Source: Pleurocapsa sp. MO_226.B13
GTDB lineage: Bacteria > Cyanobacteriota > Cyanobacteriia > Cyanobacteriales > Xenococcaceae
Reading direction: 5' to 3'
NCBI GenBank assembly: GCA_030064795.1
Contig: JASJEI010000357.1
Coordinates: 1 to 33,690, forward strand
DNA: 33,690 nucleotides
Part shown: positions 27,001-33,690 of the stretch, piece after piece
Layout of the letters: the number at the start of each line of letters is the position of its first letter
How positions within the stretch are numbered: the stretch's first letter is position 1
Made by a program: the position numbers and the translations under genes
Notes under the pieces: generated by a model
The model's database searches: none
What the model saw: the letters and a program-made list of their open reading frames with translations, nothing else
What the model was told of the DNA's origin: nothing

Positions 27001-29987
27001 GGGGGAACCGAGCCGAGAACTTGGAAAAGGCAATTGCTGCTTACCAATCCGCCTTACAAGTGTTGACTCGCGATTCATTCCCCTACGAGTGGGCATTAGC
27101 TCAAAACAACTTGGGCAACGCTTACGGCGACCGGATTGTGGGAGAGAGGCTAGAGAACTTAAAGCAGGCAATCGCAGCTCAAGAAGCGGCTTTGACAGTT
27201 TGGACTCATGAGGTGTTTCCAGAAGGATGGATTCAATGTCAAAACAATCTTTGTCAAAATTTCCTGTATTTGTTAGCAGGGGTATATGCTAAAAGCGATG
27301 GAAGTCAAGACTATAGTCAAGCAGTATATCCACTTTTCCAAGCACATCTGGACAAGCTTGATGGAGAAATTTTGACTGAGTGGTGGCAGAGCTTAATAGA
27401 GTTTATGCTGTCTGAGGCGGAGCCAGAGGAAGCTCAAATCATAGCAGTAGAGGTTGCCAATTTAAGTGGTCTATTTTTAGATATTCCACTAGGTCAGAAA
27501 GCGACAAATTTGGAAATAGCTCTTATTGGCTATGAGAGAATTATTACCGTATTGACCCGCGAAGCTTCTCCAGAGCAGTGGGCTCAGACAAAACACAATC
27601 TTGGCTTCATCTATACGTATCGCATTCGAGGTGACCGAGCTGAAAACTTAGAACTAGCAATCCGCTGCCTCGAAGAAGCTCTAAAATTTTACACCCCTGA
27701 AACATTTCCAGAAAAATGGGCGCATACACAGGATAGTCTGGGTATAGCTTATTTCTACCGAATTCGAGGCGAGCGAGTCGAAAATCTAGAACTGGCAATC
27801 CACTGCTTTAAGGAATCCTTAACAATCTATACCCGAGAAGCATTTCTAGAGTCGTGGAGAAATGTAAAAAATCACCTCGGCATGGCCTATTCTGAAAGAA
27901 TTCGAGGCGAAAAGTCTCAAAACATAGAAAAAGCAATTGCAGTATATAAAGATACCTTAACAGAACTAACTGCCAAAGAATTTCCAACCTTTGGGGCTGT
28001 AATTCATAATAATCTTGCTATTGCATACGGACAAAGAATACAAGGCAATCAAGCAGAGAACCTAGAGACAGCACTCCATTACTTTGAGGAAACCCTAAAA
28101 ATCTACACCCCTGAAGCAGATCCAGAAGGTTGGGCTAGCTTGCAACGCAATCTAGGCATAGTCTACAAGCGACAGGGGCAGATTGACAAAGCCATTGAGT
28201 CTTTCCGCTCCGCCCTAAAAATCTACACCCCAACTACTTTTCCCATCGATTGCCTTAATGTTGGACGGAATTTCGGCAATACGGCTTTTGAAGCTGGGCG
28301 TTGGGCTGAAGCGATTGAAGGATATCAAGCGGCTGTTGAAGCTGTGGAGCAGAGCCGTTTTTGGTCTGTCAGCGAAGAGCGACGACAAGAAATTTTGCAA
28401 GAAGCTATTGGTGTCTACACCAGAATAGTTCAAACCTTCATTAACAATGGTCAACAATATAAGGCAATAGAATACGTCGAACGCAGTAAAGCCCGCAACC
28501 TCGTAGAGCTTTTGACTACCCGTAACCTTTACCCCAAAGGTGAATTTCCCGAAGAAGTCCTCAATGAACTGGATCGCCTGCGTCGGGAAATAGCAGCAGA
28601 ACAGCGAAGGATAGATAGTAGTTCCTCTTTAAATGTCTTAAGACAACAGTTGAATGATTTGATTAGTCAGCAAATCCAGCCTATCGATCCCGCCTTCAGT
28701 CTTACTCAAAAAGTTGAAAGCCTTGAATTTCACGAAATCCGCAAATTACTACCAGATGACAAAACTAGCCTCATTGAGTGGTATGTCACTCCTGAATATC
28801 TCTACACCTTCCTAATTACACCGGAACGAAGTCAGCCTACAATCTTACCATTGCCTTCAGAAAATCATCAAGCTTTGATTAATTGTGTAAAAAGCTACAT
28901 CAGCTCATATTCTCAACAAAAAGACAAGTGGCAAGCCGAGTTATCTGGAAAACTCCAGCAGCTAGCTATAATTCTGCAATTAGACCAGCTAATTTCTTTA
29001 ATTCCAGATACCTGTAAACAGCTAATCCTCATTCCTCATCGCTTCCTGCATCTGTTACCCCTACACGCCTTGCCTTTGAATGATGGAACTTGTCTATTAG
29101 ACCATTATCAGAATGGGGTATCTTACGCCCCAAGTTGTCAGCTATTGCAACTGGTACAAAACCAAAAACGCCCTTATTTCCAAAACTTATTTGCCATTCA
29201 AAACCCTACGGGCGATCTTAACTATACCGATTTAGAAGTAGAAACCATCAGTTTATTCTTCCCTAAAAAAGACATTAAAATCTTAGCTGGACAAGGCGCT
29301 ACCAAAACTGCCCTTGATACCTATCAGAACTTACCATCTATCCACTGCGGTCACTTCTCCTGTCATGGCTACTTCAATATGCCATCTCCCCTCAAATCAG
29401 CCCTGCTGCTGGCAGATTGTTACATTCCAACTCCAGAAACTCTAGATCCCAACTACCATTTACCTTTGAAAGATGGCAGGATGGTTGACCTAGCTAAATG
29501 CCTCACTCTTGGTGACATCTTCCATTTTAACCTCAATCAATGTCGCCTCGTCATCCTCTCCGCTTGCGAAACCGGCTTAATTGATTTCTCTTCCACCAGC
29601 GATGAATATATTGGCTTACCCAGTGGTTTTCTCTATGCAGGTAGTTCCAGTGTGGTAAGTAGTCTGTGGACAGTAGACGATATGCCTACAGCATATTTGA
29701 TGATTAAATTCTTGCAAAATCTCAAAGCTGCTTTTGATGGGGGTGAAGATGTTTCGGTAGCAGTGGCACTTAACCAAGCCCAAGATTGGCTACGGAATAT
29801 TACTTGGGAAGATTTAGAAAAATGGGCAAATAACTTGCAATTAGATAGTAGCAATAATCGTCAAATTGAACGTTCGATGCGTCAGATGCGTGAGATTGTA
29901 GCAAAGAACGCTCGAAGTAAAAATATTGACGAAAAACCATTTCGGTCTCCTTATCATTGGGCTGGATTTACTGCTATTGGTAAGTAA
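24081..29987 (+). CDS. Giant TPR protein with C-terminal CHAT protease domain
   Basis: 1968 aa. About 20 TPR-like units of roughly 43 residues share the pattern FPxxWAxxQxNLGxAYxxRI, GxRAENLExAIxxYxxALxV. They are arranged in four superblocks, each opened by a module of about 100 aa (PQVVYPLLQxNLxxLDD, then NRASNLEIAI) at residues near 84, 441, 718 and 1066. Residues 1550-1968 form a CHAT domain (caspase-like, HetF-associated) with H1762 in FSCHGYF and C1829 in VILSACETGL, both intact. CHAT proteases are often switched on by a partner bound to the TPR array, as in Craspase and in bacterial gasdermin loci. The ATG follows GGATGGAG about 11 nt upstream. The gap after the caspase-hydrolase gene is 146 bp. 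Confidence 0.93.
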   Translation: MSEERLEAYQNLIEELLNSSSYEAALQILNANSDLVDVGFEQTMLRVANNLIAWGDLDKANFLMNLAGKLIGVYGNTSDVQLNFLKQVLLATSDSKANPQVVYSLLQENLNLLDDNMAQVLRSWATATLAEAGLDEARAIAAVIGSFSYLIDYFPLGNRASNVEIAISGYQVVATVFTREAFPVDWATTQNYLGNAYDSRIKGERAENLESAITAYEQALEVRPREAFPVDWATTQINLGNVYLKRIRGEQEKNLEVAIHYLLAALEVFSYEAFPQQWATVQYNLGIAYLKRIEGERAENLEVAIRSFLAAIQVCSREAFPEKWADIQSNLGVAYHQRIQGEQAKNLEEAIQCYLAALEVFSRAAFPKKWADIQSNLGNVYRDRIQGEKVENLEAAIHCFSDALQVFTHEAFPEEWAVTQNNLDNTRQELIQAQATECQITFLLEILQATQDSKGDPQVVYPLLQANLHLLDDNLAQVLRSWTTVTLPDVEPKQAQDIAAVLLNFSKLIYQFPGGSRASNLEIALTSNELAATIFKRESFPERWARIQFNLGHCYRNRVRGERGQNQENAIAAYKAGLQVFTREAFPDLWASTQHDLGNAYCDRIRGERAENLECALAAYQSALQVFTYESFPKEWAQIQHNLAKTYYERIRGNRFQNLEQTIAAYEAALKVYTQEAFPEMWEKTRRNLEIAYREQILSGQRQNLERLIELSAIEWPFLRQVWLSTSESGGDPQVIYPLLQSNLEKLNDDLAHQLRSYATFELSQMETSQVESGAKALGNFSRLISRFPLGNRASNLEIAIAGYEVILIIFTRDAFPQAWAITQMNLGDVYRERVRGDRVENQESAIAAYESALQVLTYEAFPKDWAQIQARLGIAYKDRKLGNPSKNLETAIAAYESALQVLTRKAFPRQWAEIQDDLANAYQKRIDGDRGENLEKAIAARQFALQAFTKEEFPKDWAMVQGNLGADYRIRIRGNRAENLEKAIAAYQSALQVLTRDSFPYEWALAQNNLGNAYGDRIVGERLENLKQAIAAQEAALTVWTHEVFPEGWIQCQNNLCQNFLYLLAGVYAKSDGSQDYSQAVYPLFQAHLDKLDGEILTEWWQSLIEFMLSEAEPEEAQIIAVEVANLSGLFLDIPLGQKATNLEIALIGYERIITVLTREASPEQWAQTKHNLGFIYTYRIRGDRAENLELAIRCLEEALKFYTPETFPEKWAHTQDSLGIAYFYRIRGERVENLELAIHCFKESLTIYTREAFLESWRNVKNHLGMAYSERIRGEKSQNIEKAIAVYKDTLTELTAKEFPTFGAVIHNNLAIAYGQRIQGNQAENLETALHYFEETLKIYTPEADPEGWASLQRNLGIVYKRQGQIDKAIESFRSALKIYTPTTFPIDCLNVGRNFGNTAFEAGRWAEAIEGYQAAVEAVEQSRFWSVSEERRQEILQEAIGVYTRIVQTFINNGQQYKAIEYVERSKARNLVELLTTRNLYPKGEFPEEVLNELDRLRREIAAEQRRIDSSSSLNVLRQQLNDLISQQIQPIDPAFSLTQKVESLEFHEIRKLLPDDKTSLIEWYVTPEYLYTFLITPERSQPTILPLPSENHQALINCVKSYISSYSQQKDKWQAELSGKLQQLAIILQLDQLISLIPDTCKQLILIPHRFLHLLPLHALPLNDGTCLLDHYQNGVSYAPSCQLLQLVQNQKRPYFQNLFAIQNPTGDLNYTDLEVETISLFFPKKDIKILAGQGATKTALDTYQNLPSIHCGHFSCHGYFNMPSPLKSALLLADCYIPTPETLDPNYHLPLKDGRMVDLAKCLTLGDIFHFNLNQCRLVILSACETGLIDFSSTSDEYIGLPSGFLYAGSSSVVSSLWTVDDMPTAYLMIKFLQNLKAAFDGGEDVSVAVALNQAQDWLRNITWEDLEKWANNLQLDSSNNRQIERSMRQMREIVAKNARSKNIDEKPFRSPYHWAGFTAIGK

Positions 29988-30004
29988 AGTGGGTTCTACT
30001 TTAC
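29984..30004 (+). other. Intercistronic hairpin
   Basis: GTAAAGT-GGGTTCT-ACTTTAC overlaps the stop codon of the CHAT gene and precedes the GAGGAG ribosome-binding site of the next gene. It lacks a following T-run, so it is not a terminator; it could modulate mRNA stability or coupling. Confidence 0.4.
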
Positions 30005-30029
30005 ATTGATGAACTGAGGAGAATCACTA

Positions 30030-33000
30030 ATGTTCAAACATAATTTCAACCGTAATTTCGCTATTATTATTGGTATTAATAATTATCAAAATGGCATTAG
30101 AAAGTTAGAGACAGCAGTTCCAGATGCTCGAAAACTTGCTGAAATTATTAAAAAACAACATCACTATCTCAAAGATAAATATCAAAAACAAAATAAGTAT
30201 GAGGTTCAGTTACTGTTAGATGAACAGGCAAATTTGGATGAGCTTAAACAACTGATTGAAGACTTCAAACAAAAACAAATACCTCTTGACAACGAAAAAG
30301 TTACGGTAACTAAAGATGATCGCCTCTTATTCTACTTTGCTGGACATGGAATTGCTTTAGATGCCCTAGAAAATCAAGAGGGTCCAGTTGGGTACCTCAT
30401 TCCTCAAGATGCCACATCAGGGTATAGCAGTACCTACTTAGCGATGCAGGATTTACATGATGCTTTGAACGCACTTCCCTGTCGGCATATGTTAGCAATT
30501 CTGGACTGCTGCTTTGCAGGAGCCTTCCGTTGGTCAAGCCTCAAGCGGGAAATTTTGCCCAAAGTTAAAGTTTATAAGGAACGCTACGACCGTTTTATAA
30601 GCGATGCAGCTTGGCAAGTGATTACTTCAGCCGCTGACGATCAGAAAGCCCTAGATTCTTTGGGACGGCGAGGGATAGTAACAGAGGGTAACGAAGTTCA
30701 CTCTCCCTTTGCCAAAGCTCTTTTTGATGCCTTACGTGGGGAAGCTAATGAAGGTGCTGACCTCAATAAAGATGGTATCATTACAGCAACTGAGCTTTAC
30801 TTATATTTGCGGGATAAGGTTGAAATCCTCACAGAAAATAACTATAAGCGACAAACTCCCAGTCTGTGTCCACTCAGAAAACATAAAAAAGGGGAATTTA
30901 TTTTTCTGTTGCCTGATTTTGACCGAGATAAGTTGGACGATGCACCACCACTAAAAGTAGAAAATAATCCGTACAAAGGATTGCAGTCTTATGATGAAAC
31001 AGACAGTAAATTGTTCTTTGGTAGAGAAGAAAGTATCAAAGAGCTTCGTGAACAAGTTGTAAGTAACAAACAGGCTTTTACAATAGTACTCGGTGCTTCG
31101 GGAATAGGTAAATCCAGTTTAGTTAAAGCTGGCTTGATACCCAATCTGCGTAATTCCCAAGAGCATCAGTTTAAGATTTTAGACCCAATGCGACCGGGGG
31201 AAAGTCCTTTGAACTCTTTGGCACAAGTGTGTTTACCAATTACTGATGAAGACGCTGCTCAAACAATGTCATACATTAAGCAATTGAGTGAAGACCTCAA
31301 GAAAAAAAAGCATGATTTGGAAAATCTTATTAGAAAATACAATAATCCAAATTCTGAACTTTTACAGGTAGTTGAACAGTTAACACTGAGAGACGATCTA
31401 TTAGATATTGAGCATTTGAAATTTACAGATGAACTTCAACAATCTTTGCAAGACATTTTTAGTAGGAATAACGATACAGAAAAACAACTTGTTAATCAAT
31501 GGATTAATAACTTTAAGAAACGAAAACAGCTACATGAGCAGCTAAAAAAACCTATTGAGGATTTAAGCAAAGCACTAAAACAAGATACCCATTTGATAAC
31601 AATTATTAAAAGCTGGAGTAATAGTCATTCCAATACTAAACTGTTGCTACCAGTCGATCAGTTTGAAGAATTGATAACTTTGTGTAAGAGTAACGAAGAA
31701 CGAGAGCAATTTCAGAAATCGATCTTAAATGCGATCGCTAAATATCCCGACAAGATTCATGTAGTTATCACCCTGCGACTCGACTTTGAAGCTCAGTTTC
31801 AAAACTCTGTACTCCAAGACTTCTGGAATGATAATACTCGGTTTGTCGTGCCGCCGATGACCCAGGATGAATTACGGGAAGTTATTGAGAAACCAGCATT
31901 GGAAAAAGTGGTGTTCTTCGAGCCTCCTAGCTTGGTAGACGAACTGATCAACGAAGTCGTACAAATGCCTGGTGCTTTACCTTTGCTTTCTTTCACCCTC
32001 AGTGAATTGTACCTGAAGTATTCAGGCGATCGCACGAGGGATAATCGCGCCTTAACTAAGGATGATTACGAAGATTTAGGAAGAGTAGTTGGTTCTATAA
32101 CCAAACGTGCTAACCAGGAATATGAGAAATTAGTTGGAGAAGACCCCGCTTATAAAGATACGGTGCGACGGGTAATGTTGCGGATGATTTCATTACAAGG
32201 TGGAGAGTTAGCACGGCGGCAGGTTCCAAAGTCCGAACTTGAGTATACTGATGATCGAGAAAACGATCGCGTGCAAACAGTTATCAAACGCTTTTCTGAA
32301 GCTCGCTTAATAGTTGAAGGCTCTAATTTTCACAGTCAACCCTATGTGGAACCAGCCCATGATGCTTTGGTACTGGGGTGGGATAAGTTACTTTCTTGGA
32401 AACAAGATCAAAAGGAGCAGGAAAATCTCATTTTGCAAAGGCAGCTAACAGCTGTTGCTCAGGACTGGAAAAATCAGCAGCCAGAAAAATTTAATTGGAA
32501 TGCTACTCCTTACGATTGGTTTCAGCAATTAGGGCAAAGAAACCAACATCTAGGTCTGCTTTGGAATGCTAACCCCCGTCTGGATTTGTTAAAAAAGGTA
32601 CTCAATTCTCAGACAGACAAATGGTTCAATAAGGTAGAAGTTGAGTTTGTACGGTGCAGTGTCAGAAAAAGACGCAGCAATACTATTGTGCGGTGGAGCA
32701 TTGCTAGTGCAGTAATTATGGGATCAGTTATTTTCAGTGCTGTAATTTGGCTACAACTTCAGCGAACTGAACTACGTGAGAAAGCCACTAGATCCCAGAC
32801 TTTACTATCTACAAACCCTATCGATGGTCTTGTGTTAGAGATTCAAGCAACAGGTCAAAATCTTTCACTTTTGAGGCTGCCGTGGGAAAAAATGTTGAAT
32901 CCGGTTCAGTCGAGCTTATATGATGCGGTAGAAGTCGCCAGAGAGCAGAATCTTCTAAAAGGGCATGAAGATCAAGTCTACTCAGTAGCTATCAGCCCCG

Positions 33001-33644
33001 ATGGGCAGACTATCGCCAGTGGTGGGAAAGATCGGACAGTGCGGTTGTGGGACAAAAGAGGGAATCCGATTGGTCAACCGTTCCGAGAACATGAGGATAG
33101 TGTCAACTCGGTAGCCTTCAGCCCTGATGGGGAAATTATTGCTAGTGCTAGTAGTGACGGGAAAGTACGGTTGTGGGATACAAGGGGTAATACCATTAGC
33201 GTCTTTAGAGGGCATGAAGGTAGTGTCAACTCGGTAGTCTTCAGCCCCGATGGAAAATTCATTGTCAGTGGTAGTCGAGACAAGACGGTGCGATTGTGGG
33301 ACATACAGGGTAACCCTATCGGCAACCCCTTTAGGTGGCATGAGAATTGGGTCACTTCGGTAGCCTTTAGCCCTAATGGAGAGATAATTGCCAGTGCTAG
33401 TGATGACGGAACGGTGCGATTGTGGGACATACAGGGTAACCCTATCGGCAACCCCTTTAGGGGGCATGATGGTTGGGTTACCGAGGTGACATTCAGTCCT
33501 AATGGAGAGATCATTGCCAGTGGCGGTCAAGACGGCACTGTGCGGTTGTGGGACATACAAGGGAACACCATCGGCAACCCCTTTAGAGGGCATGATGGGG
33601 TGGTCTACTCAGTGCAGCCTCGCGGAAATAGCCCAGCAGTTTAG
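30030..33644 (+). CDS. Caspase - nSTAND NTPase - WD40 protein, C-terminally truncated
   Basis: The ATG has GAGGAG 8 nt upstream. Residues 1-290: caspase domain with FAIIIGINNY, H106 in FYFAGHGIA and C161 in AILDCCFAGAF. Residues 315-860: nSTAND-type NTPase, opening NPYKGLQSYDETDSKLFFGR, Walker A GASGIGKSS (K361), a charged helical insertion at about 400-530, then Walker B-like LLLPVDQFEEL near 536-546 and the MPGALPLLSFTLSELY motif. A hydrophobic helix follows (WSIASAVIMGSVIFSAVIWL, about 890-910). Then come five WD40 repeats (GHEDQVYSVAISPDGQTIAS ... VRLWD) from about residue 972. The sixth repeat breaks off at GHDGVVYSV and is followed by the unrelated tail QPRGNSPAV, where the frame enters transposase-like DNA. 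WD40 propellers normally need about seven blades. In STAND proteins the repeats sense the trigger, so the truncation may abolish or alter sensing. Confidence 0.92.
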   Translation: MFKHNFNRNFAIIIGINNYQNGIRKLETAVPDARKLAEIIKKQHHYLKDKYQKQNKYEVQLLLDEQANLDELKQLIEDFKQKQIPLDNEKVTVTKDDRLLFYFAGHGIALDALENQEGPVGYLIPQDATSGYSSTYLAMQDLHDALNALPCRHMLAILDCCFAGAFRWSSLKREILPKVKVYKERYDRFISDAAWQVITSAADDQKALDSLGRRGIVTEGNEVHSPFAKALFDALRGEANEGADLNKDGIITATELYLYLRDKVEILTENNYKRQTPSLCPLRKHKKGEFIFLLPDFDRDKLDDAPPLKVENNPYKGLQSYDETDSKLFFGREESIKELREQVVSNKQAFTIVLGASGIGKSSLVKAGLIPNLRNSQEHQFKILDPMRPGESPLNSLAQVCLPITDEDAAQTMSYIKQLSEDLKKKKHDLENLIRKYNNPNSELLQVVEQLTLRDDLLDIEHLKFTDELQQSLQDIFSRNNDTEKQLVNQWINNFKKRKQLHEQLKKPIEDLSKALKQDTHLITIIKSWSNSHSNTKLLLPVDQFEELITLCKSNEEREQFQKSILNAIAKYPDKIHVVITLRLDFEAQFQNSVLQDFWNDNTRFVVPPMTQDELREVIEKPALEKVVFFEPPSLVDELINEVVQMPGALPLLSFTLSELYLKYSGDRTRDNRALTKDDYEDLGRVVGSITKRANQEYEKLVGEDPAYKDTVRRVMLRMISLQGGELARRQVPKSELEYTDDRENDRVQTVIKRFSEARLIVEGSNFHSQPYVEPAHDALVLGWDKLLSWKQDQKEQENLILQRQLTAVAQDWKNQQPEKFNWNATPYDWFQQLGQRNQHLGLLWNANPRLDLLKKVLNSQTDKWFNKVEVEFVRCSVRKRRSNTIVRWSIASAVIMGSVIFSAVIWLQLQRTELREKATRSQTLLSTNPIDGLVLEIQATGQNLSLLRLPWEKMLNPVQSSLYDAVEVAREQNLLKGHEDQVYSVAISPDGQTIASGGKDRTVRLWDKRGNPIGQPFREHEDSVNSVAFSPDGEIIASASSDGKVRLWDTRGNTISVFRGHEGSVNSVVFSPDGKFIVSGSRDKTVRLWDIQGNPIGNPFRWHENWVTSVAFSPNGEIIASASDDGTVRLWDIQGNPIGNPFRGHDGWVTEVTFSPNGEIIASGGQDGTVRLWDIQGNTIGNPFRGHDGVVYSVQPRGNSPAV

Positions 33645-33690
33645 GCGGTTCGGGGTTGGCCATTATATTTCCACTTGAAAGGCTTACCCA
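33617..33690 (-). mobile_element. Probable end of an insertion sequence disrupting the WD40 gene
   Basis: WD40 homology stops at about 33616. From there the minus strand reads a short frame open to the window edge, ending GKPFKWKYNGQPRTA and TAA (33641-33643). This resembles the C-terminal tail of IS630-type transposases (K/RPFxWxYxGxP). The element's other end and its transposase core lie outside the window, so family and exact border are tentative. Confidence 0.5.

Noticed and set aside
32982..33593. Minus-strand open frame of 203 codons with internal repeats
   Set aside because: It is the shadow of the WD40 repeats on the plus strand; its periodicity simply copies theirs.

Overview
The window is almost certainly from a cyanobacterium with a large, AT-rich genome. 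The octamer GCGATCGC (HIP1) recurs inside and between genes. The content is typical of the phylum: a PucC/BCH-type pigment carrier, a DUF928 protein, a CHASE2 protein with an N-terminal AAA-like ATPase, a vMAP-type N-terminal domain, orthocaspases, a CHAT protein, and short heptanucleotide repeats. Genus cannot be fixed from the sequence; no rRNA or tRNA gene was seen.

Layout. 1-489 (minus) is the N-terminal part of a repeat-containing surface-type protein cut by the left edge. 490-1380 is mostly non-coding with one or two possible micro-ORFs. 1384-7685 (plus) holds a small exported protein, a vMAP/AAA-like ATPase, an AAA-like/CHASE2 membrane protein and a DUF928 protein. An iterated TTGAG-TAAATTCAG-like motif precedes the CHASE2 and DUF928 genes, suggesting shared control. 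7877-13684 is mainly housekeeping: a tiny membrane protein, class III alcohol dehydrogenase, an EgtD-like histidine methyltransferase, a frameshifted remnant of a SNF2-type helicase, a GNAT acetyltransferase, DUF2164, and a PucC-family transporter ending in a clear terminator. A TnpB-only IS605-type element lies directly after that terminator.

15.1-18.6 kb (minus) is a decaying accessory block. Gene groups are separated by TATTTCC/TCTGACT heptamer repeats. It contains a gene split by an in-frame TAA, a Myb/SANT-like DNA-binding gene interrupted by a 171-bp element with 16-bp terminal inverted repeats and a 9-bp target duplication, a coupled HTH micro-gene, a membrane HEAT-like protein, a small winged-helix protein, and a class 3 lipase gene split by an in-frame TAG. 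Next is an unusual 497-aa protein joining a TnsA-like endonuclease to an M15 D,D-carboxypeptidase and peptidoglycan-binding repeats.

20.4-33.6 kb (plus) is the most notable region: three large consecutive genes encoding (i) a caspase fused to an alpha/beta-hydrolase, (ii) a 1968-aa TPR protein with a C-terminal CHAT protease domain, and (iii) a caspase fused to an nSTAND NTPase and WD40 repeats. All three keep His/Cys protease dyads. By analogy with known caspase, CHAT and STAND modules this could be a protease-cascade, cell-death or anti-phage signalling locus; that role is inference. The third gene loses its WD40 propeller after five repeats, where it runs into what looks like the 3' end of an oppositely oriented transposase at the right edge.
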